Assembly (NCBI GenBank): GCA_035946625.1
Contig: DASYZE010000058.1
Coordinates: forward strand, 62,001 to 126,000
Length of the DNA: 64,000 bases
Reading direction: 5' to 3'
DNA from: DASYXZ01 sp035946625
GTDB taxonomy: Bacteria; Acidobacteriota; Terriglobia; UBA7540
Shown here: piece after piece, positions 50,535 through 58,800 of the stretch
How the letters are laid out: every line of letters starts with the position of its first letter
Numbering within the stretch: position 1 is the first letter of the stretch
The notes under the pieces: model-generated
Database searches by the model: none
Told to the model about the DNA's origin: nothing
Seen by the model: the letters and a program-made list of their open reading frames with translations, nothing else
Made by a program: the position numbers and the translations under genes

Positions 50535-50936
50535 TCAAACCACCGGGGGATGGGTGACTTTGAGATTTGCAAAGCGGCCAAAATCCCGGTTGGCGCTCCA
50601 CAATTCCCGAACTTCATGCAGACGGCACAGGGCGGCGACGCAGGCGTCGTGGATTTGCGGTCCGCCAGCCCGGGCGGCCGCCAGGGTGGCGCGGAGGTCC
50701 GGCCAGTAACCCGGGGCTTCACCCAAAATGACGAGGCTGGGTAACTCCATCCAGGCTTCCACTTGATCGAGTGCAAATTCGAGCGAAGTGGGAGGCCGGT
50801 AAATCCGGAGATGGGTGACAATGGCCCAAGCGGCCAGGCCCTCCGCGAGTTCTCGAAGACGGTCAAAAGCGGCAGGGTTCCAGGGCAAATCCTCGCGCGG
50901 GGCATAAACCAGGATGTTGGTGTCCACCTCGATCAC
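50535..50936 (-). CDS. VapC-type PIN-domain toxin
   Basis: A 133-residue PIN domain protein starting with GTG (MIEVDTNILVYA). Active-site acids are seen in VDTN, in SLEFALDQ, in IHDACVAAL and in SANRDFGRF. Its GTG overlaps the stop codon of the antitoxin frame by GTGA, the usual coupling in vapBC. Because the antitoxin gene is frameshifted, either the toxin is also inactive in the cell, another antitoxin covers it, or the frameshift is a sequence error. Confidence 0.88.
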   Translation of the reverse strand: MIEVDTNILVYAPREDLPWNPAAFDRLRELAEGLAAWAIVTHLRIYRPPTSLEFALDQVEAWMELPSLVILGEAPGYWPDLRATLAAARAGGPQIHDACVAALCRLHEVRELWSANRDFGRFANLKVTHPPVV

Positions 50937-51177
50937 GCGCCGCGTCCCTCCTGAATGGTGTCACGAATCTGGGTCCAGTGAGCCCCCGCCATGTGGGATT
51001 GCAGTCCTTTGCCGCGGTAATTAACCTTGGCAGCACCATTGGCTTCCCCCGCTTGCGCTCGCTGGCGATTCGGCGCCGACCCTTTTTCACCAGCTCGCGC
51101 ACCGTGGTGTGCTTCCGGGAGGCGAAATTTTTAACCTGCCTCAGAAGCGAATCGGGAATCTCCGCGGTCGTCTTCAT
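50933..51177 (-). pseudogene. VapB-type antitoxin with a frameshift
   Basis: The gene begins MKTTAEIPDSLLRQVKNFAS, a ribbon-helix-helix antitoxin N-terminus, and runs well to KRGKPMVLP. The expected C-terminus (GKGLQSHM..., then IRDTIQEGRGA and stop TGA at 50933-50935) lies in another frame. The distance from ATG to TGA is 245 bases, not a multiple of three, with the slip near 51025-51035. A frameshifted product instead runs into vapC. Dead gene or sequencing error. Confidence 0.75.
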
Positions 51178-51450
51178 ACATCCAGATTTGTCATAGAATA
51201 CATCGACATGGCAACGCCATCGCGCAAATGCAGACGGCACGGTGGCTCTCAACCGCCCGAGCTCAATTTAAAGCTCCGCCCTGCGTGACCCCCGTCACCG
51301 CGCGTGGTTACCGGCCAATGGTAAGGATAAAGAGGTGAATATTCCCGAACTCCCGGGGATAGCGGAGGAAGCTGCTCCGGCGCCCGACGCCGGCGCCATC
51401 ACTGAATCCCATAAACCAGGGCAACCTGGGGCTCGAATGTAGGAGAGAAC

Positions 51451-52746
51451 GTGTTCCGAAAACTCCATCCCACGCCCGTAGGGGTAGGTCCCGACCTCGA
51501 TTCCTTCAAGCAGCAGGAATCGACCTTCGTCATTTTGAACCTGTTTGTGCTGGCGCTGCTGCTTCTGATTCATACCGTGTTTGCGTCACATTGGGGCAAT
51601 CCATCCGCAGCGCTGATTGCCGTGCTGGCGGCGGCGTTCCTGGCCCAGGCGGCGGAACTAATCTGGTTGCTGGCGCTCAGAACGCCGCCGGGTTCAGGCA
51701 GCATTGCCCTGCTCACGTGGTTCTCCATTGGGTTTAACATCGCGGTGGCGCTGGTGCTGGCGGAGATCACCAACCGCGAAGACACGCAGTATTTCATCCT
51801 GATGGTGATGCCGGTGCTGGTGGCGGCGTTCCGGCTGGCCCTGCTCCCAACGCTGGCCGTGGTGGCGCTGGTGGACCTCATCAATTTTTTCTGGGTCTGG
51901 AGCTATGCCCGGAGGGGCGCCGCGGCGGCGGTGGGCGAGTACTTTGAGGCGGGGACGGTCTCTCTGATATACGTCATCGCAGGCGTCCTCACCTGGCTGC
52001 TGGTGGACAACCTCCGCCAGAATCAAGCCAGCCTCTCGCAAAGCCTTGCCGACCTGAAAAGCGCGGATGAGGCGCTGGTGAGGGAGGCGAAACTGGCGGC
52101 GGTGGGACGCCTGTCCAGCGCCATCGCGCATGAGATTCGCAATCCGGTTTCGGCCATTGTAAGCGCTCTAGCCACGGCGAACCGGGCTAACCTGGCGGCT
52201 TGCGACCGGGCGGAGATGTTCGAAATCGCCGCCAAAGAAGCGGGACGGCTGGAAAAATTAACCACGGACTTTCTAGCTTACGCCCGGCCGCGCGAGATCC
52301 AGAGGGCGGTGTGTTCGGTGGAAGACACCTTGGGCTATGTGGCGGACGCATGCAGGCCGCGCGCCGGGGAGAAGGGGGTGAATCTGCACACCGAGACGCT
52401 GGCGCAAGGTTCGGCGGAAATCGACGCGGGCCAGGTGGAGCAGGCCCTGGTGAACATGGTGATGAACGCGGTGGAAGCCTCCGCGCCCGGCGGCACGGTG
52501 ACGCTGCGGGCGGCGGCGGGATGCAACAGCACGATTCGCATTGACGTGGAGGACGCGGGCGATGGCATTCCTCCTGAAATTGTGGCCCGGGTGTTCGAGC
52601 CTTTCTTCACCACCAAACCGGCGGGGACTGGGCTGGGCCTGGCCATCGCACTTGGCATTGCGCGGGCCCACGGCGGCAACCTGGTCCTTTCCCGCAATGA
52701 GCCCGGCCGGGTCTGTTTTTCCATGACCGTTCTCGGGGCCAAATAA
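51451..52746 (+). CDS. NtrB/AtoS-type sensor histidine kinase
   Basis: A 431-residue membrane kinase with a GTG start preceded by AGGAG. The N-terminal half has several hydrophobic segments (first near residues 30-48, last near 168-190). The kinase core has the H-box AIAHEIRNPVSAI, the N-box MNAVEASA, the G1 box DAGDGIP, FEPFFTTK and the G2 box GTGLGLAIA. The ligand-binding part is an integral-membrane sensor without an extracytoplasmic PAS. The next gene, 37 bases on, encodes its sigma54 response regulator. Confidence 0.92.
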   Translation: MFRKLHPTPVGVGPDLDSFKQQESTFVILNLFVLALLLLIHTVFASHWGNPSAALIAVLAAAFLAQAAELIWLLALRTPPGSGSIALLTWFSIGFNIAVALVLAEITNREDTQYFILMVMPVLVAAFRLALLPTLAVVALVDLINFFWVWSYARRGAAAAVGEYFEAGTVSLIYVIAGVLTWLLVDNLRQNQASLSQSLADLKSADEALVREAKLAAVGRLSSAIAHEIRNPVSAIVSALATANRANLAACDRAEMFEIAAKEAGRLEKLTTDFLAYARPREIQRAVCSVEDTLGYVADACRPRAGEKGVNLHTETLAQGSAEIDAGQVEQALVNMVMNAVEASAPGGTVTLRAAAGCNSTIRIDVEDAGDGIPPEIVARVFEPFFTTKPAGTGLGLAIALGIARAHGGNLVLSRNEPGRVCFSMTVLGAK

Positions 52747-52783
52747 ATCAGCCTCATCTACATGCCGCAGAGGGAGAAAACGA

Positions 52784-54187
52784 ATGGGCAAAATCCTGAT
52801 TGTGGATGACGAACCCCACACGCGCCGCGTGCTGGCGCTGAACCTCCGGCAGGAGCACCACGAGGTCACGGAATGCGTGGGCGTGCAGGAGGCGAGAAAC
52901 ACTCTCCCTGCCGCAGATTTTGACGTCGTCCTTACCGACCAGAAAATGCCGGACGGCGACGGCCTGCAGGTGCTGGCGGCGGCGATGGACGCCGATCCCA
53001 CCCTATCCGTGGTGGTGATCACGGCGTTCGCCACCTTTGAGCTGGCGGTGGAAAGTATGCGCCGGGGCGCCTTCGATTTCATCACCAAGCCGTTCCAGCC
53101 CGAAGTGGTGCTGGCCGCCGTTCGCCGCGCCTGCGAGCACACGGGGCTTCGGCGGGAAAACGTGCTGCTGAAGGGACGCGTGGTGGGCCTGGAAGGTTCT
53201 TCGGAAATTTGCGGCACCAGCGCCGCCATCACGGCGGTTCGTGAATTGATATCGCGCGTGGCGCCCACCGGCGCCACGGTGCTGATTGTGGGGGAGACGG
53301 GGACGGGAAAAGAATTGGTGGCGCGCGCCATCCACAAAAGCAGTCCGCGGTCTTCCCAGCCGTTTATGCCCGTCAACTGTGCCGCCTTTACGGAAACGTT
53401 GCTGGAAAGCGAACTCTTTGGCCACGAGAAGGGAGCGTTTACCGGCGCCGACCGCAGCCGCCCGGGCTTGTTTGAGGCGGCAAGCGGAGGGACGCTCTTT
53501 CTGGACGAGGTGGCGGAGATGTCTCCCGCCGCTCAGGCCAAGCTGCTGCGCGTGCTCACGGACGGCAAGGTGGTGCGCGTGGGAACCACGCAGTCCAGGA
53601 AAGCAGACGTCCGTTTGCTGGCCGCCACCCATCGCGACCTGCAACAACGCGTTCGCGAAGGCTTGTTCCGCGAAGACCTGTTCTACCGGCTGGCGGTGGT
53701 CCCCATCGCCATTCCGCCGCTGCGCGAAAGGCGGGAGGATATTCCCGCGCTTTGCGAACTCTTTCTGCGCAAGGTGGCTCTGGACCTGAAACAGCCCCGG
53801 CTGACACTCGAACCCGGCGCGCTTGAGAAGCTGATGCGGTACGATTTTCCCGGAAACGTTCGGGAACTTCAAAACCTGATTGAGCGCGCCGCAATTCTTT
53901 CCACGGGGGGCGAACTCGGCGCGCAGAATCTTCTTCTCCCTTCGCAGGCCGCCGCGTCCGGACTTCCGGGAAGCAAGGCAGACGGCTCTCCGGCCTCGAT
54001 GGCCCAGATCCTGCCGGAAGTCAGCGACCTGCGCGGCTTCCTGGCCGAGATGGAGAAGGAGCTAATCCTCCGTACCTTGAAAGCCACCGGCGGCGCCCAA
54101 GCCGAGGCCGCCCGCCGCCTGGGGCTTTCCCGCAGCGACATGGGTTATAAGTTGGCGAAGTTCGGAATCAGGAACATTGAGGGCTGA
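52784..54187 (+). CDS. NtrC-family sigma54-dependent response regulator
   Basis: A 467-residue transcription activator. The receiver domain has IVDDEPHTRR, phosphoacceptor Asp in VLTDQKMPDGDG and Lys in ITKPFQPE. The AAA+ domain has Walker A GETGTGKE, the sigma54-contact loop GAFTGA, Walker B GGTLFLDEV and the arginine finger region. A Fis-type helix-turn-helix ends the protein (EAARRLGLSRSDMGYKLAKFGI). It should respond to the upstream kinase and open sigma54 promoters. Targets are not visible here. Confidence 0.95.
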   Translation: MGKILIVDDEPHTRRVLALNLRQEHHEVTECVGVQEARNTLPAADFDVVLTDQKMPDGDGLQVLAAAMDADPTLSVVVITAFATFELAVESMRRGAFDFITKPFQPEVVLAAVRRACEHTGLRRENVLLKGRVVGLEGSSEICGTSAAITAVRELISRVAPTGATVLIVGETGTGKELVARAIHKSSPRSSQPFMPVNCAAFTETLLESELFGHEKGAFTGADRSRPGLFEAASGGTLFLDEVAEMSPAAQAKLLRVLTDGKVVRVGTTQSRKADVRLLAATHRDLQQRVREGLFREDLFYRLAVVPIAIPPLRERREDIPALCELFLRKVALDLKQPRLTLEPGALEKLMRYDFPGNVRELQNLIERAAILSTGGELGAQNLLLPSQAAASGLPGSKADGSPASMAQILPEVSDLRGFLAEMEKELILRTLKATGGAQAEAARRLGLSRSDMGYKLAKFGIRNIEG

Positions 54188-54387
54188 GGCACGCAGATGG
54201 AACAAGCAATTGCCTCCGAAGCGGCCTCTGAGCCTGTATTGGTTAACCGGCGATCGTGACCTCACCGAGAAAGGGAAGGAAGACCGCGAAGAGCAATGCA
54301 GCGGGTCATCCGAACTGCGCCAGAACCGAATCCAAGAGTGGAGAAGGCAGCCATTTCGGACTGCCTCCCGGAGAACGCGATCATTCG

Positions 54388-54759
54388 TCATTCCTTCACA
54401 GGTGTCTGCGCGGGTTCTCCGAAGACCAGCCTTTCCCTCCAGCCCGCAACCCGAATCTGGCTGATTACACGTTCACCCTCAAGAAGCTGGGAGTGTACTT
54501 CAGTCTGGCGGCTCTTGTCGGATTCCTTGACGATCGTAATCGGCACCCGTGCCACCAAATCTCCACCCTTGTAAAAAACAGCCTCCGCGGTCTGCTGGTT
54601 TTTAACCAGCTCGAGTCTATAGGTGCCGGGTTGCAGTTCAGGCCCGTTTCCGAGCCTTGCCCGCTCGCCAATGGTCACTTCGTGGGCCAGGGTAAGGCTG
54701 GCCGAGAGAAGCGCAAATGCAAAAGCAATTAAAGATCGGTAAATCATTCTGTGTTTCAT
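54388..54759 (-). CDS. small exported protein
   Basis: A 123-residue protein with a clear signal peptide (MKHRMIYRSLIAFAFALLSASLTLAHE, cleaved near residue 25). The mature part has 'LQPGTYRLELVKNQQTAEAVFYKGGDLVARVPITIV', which resembles small beta-sheet secreted proteins frequent in Acidobacteriota but with no assigned function. GAAGGAGG lies nine bases upstream. It is the last gene of the minus-strand stress-type group. Confidence 0.7.
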   Translation of the reverse strand: MKHRMIYRSLIAFAFALLSASLTLAHEVTIGERARLGNGPELQPGTYRLELVKNQQTAEAVFYKGGDLVARVPITIVKESDKSRQTEVHSQLLEGERVISQIRVAGWRERLVFGEPAQTPVKE

Positions 54760-54902
54760 GGGTTTGAACCTCCTTCGTGGTTTTTCTTCCACTCCGATTT
54801 TTATGGGTAATTCTTGAGGCATCATGAAAAGCATCCACTGGCTGTTCCATGCCTGAACTGCCCAAAAACAGTCCCGTCTTTGTCCTGTCTCTCCGCTCCG
54901 CC

Positions 54903-55289
54903 CTAGGCCGCAGCCATGTGACTGCCCAGGTTCGGCATTTGCGTCTTGACCGTCCACAGCAGGTCTCGGGGTTCAGGACGCTCGAGGTAGTCAACGGCAC
55001 CCAGTTCCATGGCTTCGAAGTAGCAGTGGACGTCAAGCGCCCGGGCAACAACCAGAACGGGAAGCTTGGGGTGGAGTTGAAGGATGCGCTTCAGCACATC
55101 CCGGCCCTCGAAGGCCGGCGTCCCTTGGCTGACGATCACGAAGTCCACGCTCTCAGATTCAATCAAATCGATGGCTGCGAGGCGGGAGCCACAGAGCACG
55201 ACCTTGTACCCCAAGCTCCGCAGCGCAGTTCCGTAGATTTGAAGATCGAGTGGTTCATCGAGGACCAGGAGGATGGTCGGAGTTTTCAT
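54903..55289 (-). CDS. stand-alone receiver domain lacking the phosphoacceptor Asp
   Basis: A 128-residue CheY-like fold protein. The N-terminal acidic cluster is reduced to LLVLDEPLD. Where the phosphorylated Asp should stand, the sequence is FVIVSQGTPAFEG, so Ser54 replaces it. The Thr/Ser site is Ala (VVARAL) and the conserved Lys is Arg (YLERPEP). It thus cannot work as a normal phospho-switch and is a pseudo-receiver. A paralogue with the same loss is encoded at 57029-57553. Confidence 0.85.
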   Translation of the reverse strand: MKTPTILLVLDEPLDLQIYGTALRSLGYKVVLCGSRLAAIDLIESESVDFVIVSQGTPAFEGRDVLKRILQLHPKLPVLVVARALDVHCYFEAMELGAVDYLERPEPRDLLWTVKTQMPNLGSHMAAA

Positions 55290-55313
55290 GGGCACGCCTC
55301 TTCAGGTACAGCT

Positions 55314-55377
55314 CCCGGCAGGCTTCCACCCGGCGGTTTTGACGCCATGATTGGCATCAAGAACCCCGCCTGCCGGG
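55314..55377 (-). terminator. perfect 10-bp inverted repeat between Hsp20 and pseudo-receiver genes
   Basis: CCCGGCAGGC (55314-55323) is exactly inverted at 55368-55377. It lies 62 bases after the Hsp20 stop and could end that transcript; there is no T tract. Confidence 0.5.
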
Positions 55378-55438
55378 AATAGGTTGATTGCGACAGCACG
55401 TGATTAGACTGATCCCCATTGCAGTGGGTGGCTGGACG

Positions 55439-56008
55439 TCAACTCCCGACCACCTCCGGCATGTTTGTCGCGTCAGTGCGGCCCACGGCAGGCCAGGCGG
55501 CGCGCGATTTGGCGGCGGGTTCGCTCCCCACTGCCGCTTTGGGGAGGGTCAGCTTCAGGACGCCATCCTTGAGATTGGCAGTCACTGCCTCGGTGTCCAC
55601 CAGCTGGGGGAATCCGATCACCCGCAGGATCCGAGATGTCCCTGCCTGGGAGGGAATCAGTTTGTCTGGCTTGTGCTTGTCGTTGCGCCCGCGCATCCCG
55701 ACGACGGTGAGGCGACGAGGCTCGACCATGACTTCGATCTCATGGGCCTTAAAGCCAGGCACCTCGGCCCGCACGATAAGCGCGCCGTCTGAATCCCGGA
55801 TCTGAACGGGAGTAGCCTGCAAGAGTTCAGACTCAGCTTGGAACCAATGATCCAATTCATGTCCGCATGATCTTCCGCTGGCCTCGTAAATCTCGAATGC
55901 CCGGCGGGAAATCAAGTTGTGGACCTCTTTCAGACGGTCGGAGACTTGCCCCCGTTCCCGAGACACCGTGTCGTTGACCCGGGTCACGGATATCGACTGC
56001 TTTAGCAT
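55439..56008 (-). CDS. Hsp20 small heat-shock protein with N-terminal DUF2934
   Basis: A 189-residue protein. Residues about 35-65 match DUF2934 (ISRRAFEIYEASGRSCGHELDHWFQAESEL). Residues about 70-165 form an alpha-crystallin domain (VRAEVPGFKAHEIEVMVEPRRLTVVG, and the DGVLKLTLPKA strand). It should act as an ATP-independent holdase chaperone. AAAGGAGC lies upstream of the ATG at 56008. The DUF2934-Hsp20 fusion is a recurrent Acidobacteriota feature from general knowledge. Confidence 0.9.
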   Translation of the reverse strand: MLKQSISVTRVNDTVSRERGQVSDRLKEVHNLISRRAFEIYEASGRSCGHELDHWFQAESELLQATPVQIRDSDGALIVRAEVPGFKAHEIEVMVEPRRLTVVGMRGRNDKHKPDKLIPSQAGTSRILRVIGFPQLVDTEAVTANLKDGVLKLTLPKAAVGSEPAAKSRAAWPAVGRTDATNMPEVVGS

Positions 56009-56092
56009 TGTTTTGCTCCTTTCGATTGGCAATAACTGCGAAAATGAATTGGCATGGCCGGGCGCGCCTGGATTCTCCACCGGCCGCCGCCC

Positions 56093-56611
56093 TCAATGTC
56101 CCGGGCACACTAAGGCAGAAGCGCCAGGCGTCACATTTGACTTCACCCCCATGGCATGCACCAACATGCCGCCGAGATGCGCGGTGTTGACCAGAAATAA
56201 AATTCCGGTGGCGTAAAAAATCAGAAATACGGCGAGCAAGGCGACGTTGACAGTACGGATCAGCTCGGCGCGAATCCATTTCGGTACAAACAAAAGTGCG
56301 GCAAAGGCAAAGGTGAGCACGGAGAACAGAACCTCGGTGGATTCGGCGAGGTCGCGGTGTTGGTCAATCGCGGCCTGGATGGCCGGGCGGGAGCGCGCCG
56401 ATTCCCCAGCGGCTTGGCCCGTTTCAACCGCCAGAAATATGGAGGCGGTGCCGAGAACCATCAAGATGAGGGCCGAGAGCAGGAACGCCCTGCCCCAGGG
56501 CGGAGAGAACACGGCGCCGAGGATCACAAACAAGGGGACGGTGAACAGCAGGGCAATGGGAAAATGGATGATGAGCGGATGCAGACCGTCCCAGCCCGGA
56601 ATTATTGGCAT
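56093..56611 (-). CDS. DUF2231 family membrane protein
   Basis: A 172-residue inner-membrane protein with four hydrophobic segments. It starts MPIIPGWDGLHPLIIHFPIALLF, and the HPLIIHFPIAL motif is the hallmark of DUF2231. The third and fourth helices are followed by TAHLGGMLVHAMGV, the typical conserved His-containing end. A GTG 12 bases upstream lies nearer a GGGGGAGG box and could be the real start. Function unknown; often found near redox or stress genes. Confidence 0.85.
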   Translation of the reverse strand: MPIIPGWDGLHPLIIHFPIALLFTVPLFVILGAVFSPPWGRAFLLSALILMVLGTASIFLAVETGQAAGESARSRPAIQAAIDQHRDLAESTEVLFSVLTFAFAALLFVPKWIRAELIRTVNVALLAVFLIFYATGILFLVNTAHLGGMLVHAMGVKSNVTPGASALVCPGH

Positions 56612-56714
56612 TTGAAACACGGCGCCTCCCCCTGTGCGATAGGCCACGCGGCGGGTTCCCGGCAGGGAGAATCACCGCCGGCGTGGCCAAGCGGGTTACC
56701 TGGTTCGGCCTGCA

Positions 56715-56918
56715 CTAGCTCACGGGCTCGTAGTTCTCTCCCGGACTCAGGCAGGAAACGCACGGATTCTTCGGCGCTTCCGCGACGGTAGACCCGCAAA
56801 CCGGGCAAACGTAACAGGTGTGGCTCGCGCCCCTCCGGGGAAAATTATCGCTCAGGCGGAAAGGGGGATGAGGCAACCGCTGGTTCGTGAAATCGAATGC
56901 CGCATAGATGCCTCCCAT
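56715..56918 (-). CDS. rubredoxin-like zinc ribbon fragment or small protein
   Basis: The last 35 residues (CYVCPVCGSTV ... NPCVSCLSPGENYEPV) form the two-CxxC knuckle of a rubredoxin-type domain as at the end of rubrerythrins. The 30 residues before it do not resemble rubrerythrin, and no diiron domain precedes it in frame. It could be a small stand-alone ribbon protein or the tail of a broken rubrerythrin. No strong ribosome-binding site is seen at 56918. Confidence 0.45.
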   Translation of the reverse strand: MGGIYAAFDFTNQRLPHPPFRLSDNFPRRGASHTCYVCPVCGSTVAEAPKNPCVSCLSPGENYEPVS

Positions 56919-57028
56919 AAACCGGGCGGGGATTCAGAATTTCCGCCCCTGGACTTCCTGACCTTTCGCCCAACCATTTCCTTGAACGCCGCCGGCAGCG
57001 TGAATCTGCGCCGGGAGCGCGTGCCCCG

Positions 57029-57553
57029 TCAACATTCGCCCTGGCCGCCCAGCTTGAAAGTGGAAAGAATGTCGGGGAAAACCGCCCCGGCCGATTCGGC
57101 GGCCTGGCGTGTTTCAAGGCGCGCCAGCCCCGGCTGGGCGGCGTAGCGCAGGTGAATCTTGATAGCACGGAGCAATTCCGTGGGGTCCGCAGCCTTCTCC
57201 AGATAGTCGACAGCGCCCAGGCTCATGGCCTCGGTGTAGACACCCATGTCCACCCAACCGGCGAGAAGCAGTACGGGAATGTGCAAGTCCGGACGAGTGG
57301 CGCGCTCCAGAACCCGCCGCCCGTCGAACGACGGCCCTCCAGTACCGAGAATTACGATGTCAAAAGTGTTATTCTCCAGGCACGGCGTTGCCTCCTGAAA
57401 AGACTCGCAGAGCACCACCTGATAGCCTTGCATATAAAGGACCGTGGCGTAAAAACTCAGGTCCTGGGGATCATTATCCACCAGCAGAATTTTGCCTTTC
57501 ACGAGGGTGGGAATTGCCGGCAACCTGGGATCATGCATGAGACGGAACGACAT
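57029..57553 (-). CDS. receiver-like protein lacking the phosphoacceptor Asp
   Basis: A 174-residue protein with a CheY-like domain at residues about 18-140. The first acidic pair is present (ILLVDNDPQD), but the phosphoacceptor position reads IVILGTGGPSFDG, with Gly70 instead of Asp; the Thr/Ser site is Ala (LLLAGW). The Lys is kept (YLEKAADP). A tail of about 35 residues follows. GAAGGAGG lies just before the ATG. It is similar in pattern to the shorter pseudo-receiver at 54903-55289, with GY.VVLC shared. Confidence 0.85.
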   Translation of the reverse strand: MSFRLMHDPRLPAIPTLVKGKILLVDNDPQDLSFYATVLYMQGYQVVLCESFQEATPCLENNTFDIVILGTGGPSFDGRRVLERATRPDLHIPVLLLAGWVDMGVYTEAMSLGAVDYLEKAADPTELLRAIKIHLRYAAQPGLARLETRQAAESAGAVFPDILSTFKLGGQGEC

Positions 57554-57661
57554 TTTTCCTCCTTCGTTCTGATCCGGTCCGCGCTGAAAGCGGGACCGGA
57601 CCTGCCTGCTGGTCCATCACTTTTCATTCACCTGCCGCATGAATGCAATGGAATGCGGAAA

Positions 57662-57696
57662 GTGAGGCGGCGTCATGTAGAACCCGGCCGCCTCAC
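57662..57696 (-). terminator. 10-bp perfect hairpin after the helical exported protein gene
   Basis: GTGAGGCGGC (57662-57671) and its exact inverse (57687-57696) lie 30 bases beyond the stop at 57726. On the minus strand the hairpin is followed by TTTCC. A second inverted repeat, CCGGTCC/GGACCGG, lies at about 57573-57600. Confidence 0.65.
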
Positions 57697-57725
57697 CCGC
57701 ATCGGCCGGAGAGACTAATGGCGGC

Positions 57726-58289
57726 TCAACGTTCGGAGGCCAACACCTTCTCTCCAAGGCGTTCAAACTCAGCTTTGTGAATTCCGTAATCCACGTAATC
57801 AGCAATGAGCGTGGCCAGTTCCCTGGCCATGGCGCTGTTGGACTTCAGATACTCCTTGTAAGTGTCGCTGAAGTGGATGGTTTCTTTGTGGTCGTTGAAA
57901 TACTGCAGCATCGCGGTGGTGTTGACCACCAACTCTTTCAGCGGGGGTTCAATCTGGTCGATTGCCTTTTGCTGCCAGGGCGATCCCTCCTCGCGGCAGT
58001 TTTGCAGCTTGGTGAGAAGCTCGCCAGTTTTGTTAATGTGGAGCCGGATTGCGTTGAGCTTGTTCGAGTGGGACTGCCAGCTCAATCCAGCGTTGATATA
58101 CGACTCCGCCTCTATCGAGTCCGTTTCCAATTGGCGGGCTTCGAATTTCGCGTCGGAGAGGAGCCGGGATATTTTCTTGGAATCCCCGCCGGAAGTGCTT
58201 GCCGCGCGGGCGGCCGGTGCGATGACCAGGCAGCCTGCCAGCAGAGTTGCGAACATAATGAGAAATGGTGTGATTTTTTTGATGCTCAT
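57726..58289 (-). CDS. exported helical protein of unknown function
   Basis: A 187-residue protein with a signal peptide (MSIKKITPFLIMFATLLAGCLVIAPAARAA; LAGC could also be a lipobox). The mature protein is charged and helical with amphipathic heptads (SDAKFEARQLETDSIEAESYI, LNAIRLHINKTGELLTKLQN). I recognise no named family, though similar periplasmic helical proteins occur in Acidobacteriota. It is the first gene of the minus-strand stress-type set and is divergent from the YVTN gene. Confidence 0.65.
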   Translation of the reverse strand: MSIKKITPFLIMFATLLAGCLVIAPAARAASTSGGDSKKISRLLSDAKFEARQLETDSIEAESYINAGLSWQSHSNKLNAIRLHINKTGELLTKLQNCREEGSPWQQKAIDQIEPPLKELVVNTTAMLQYFNDHKETIHFSDTYKEYLKSNSAMARELATLIADYVDYGIHKAEFERLGEKVLASER

Positions 58290-58800
58290 GGCTCTTAAAC
58301 GCCTCCTACCTTTTTCCTGCTCCTGCCGCGGGGCACACGTGGCTCACGGACAGGGCGCGCTGGAGACCAGTCCCGGCCTCCGCCATCCATACCTAAAATG
58401 AGAGCAAGCGCAGGCCCATCGCGGGCAGACTATGCACTCGATTGATAAGAAACGTAATTGAAAGGCCGGGAGGATGCCGCCTGCCCGCATCGGTCAAAAA
58501 GTTTAAACAAATGGAGTTGATAATGTCCGAAGTCTTTTACAGAAATCCCAGAAAGATTGGAATGATGCTGCGCCGGATTAACCCCGGACCCGCCGCGCGG
58601 GCTCCGTGCAGTGCGTTGCAATCCAGTTCGTGACATGCAACACTTGAGAAATTAAAATGGGATCAACCGGCGGCCGGACGCCGAGGAGCGTTGGGCGCGA
58701 AGGGAGCCGGCAAAGAAATGCCTGGAAGATGCGATCCGGCGGTTCCGCGGGGATTCTTGGCCGGAACGGCCAGGCTCGAAAGAACCTCACAGGAGGCACC
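58290..58800. other. gene-poor divergent region
   Basis: No convincing gene is seen in these 511 bases. A possible small ORF from ATG 58523 to TGA 58633 would encode 36 residues (MSEVFYRNPRKIGMM...) with a weak GGAG upstream, but it has no recognised relatives. The promoters of both flanking genes should be here. Confidence 0.35.

Noticed and set aside
58442..58633. Short plus-strand frame before the YVTN gene
   Set aside because: It has only a weak ribosome-binding site and no recognised relatives; kept only as a remark in the gene-poor region.
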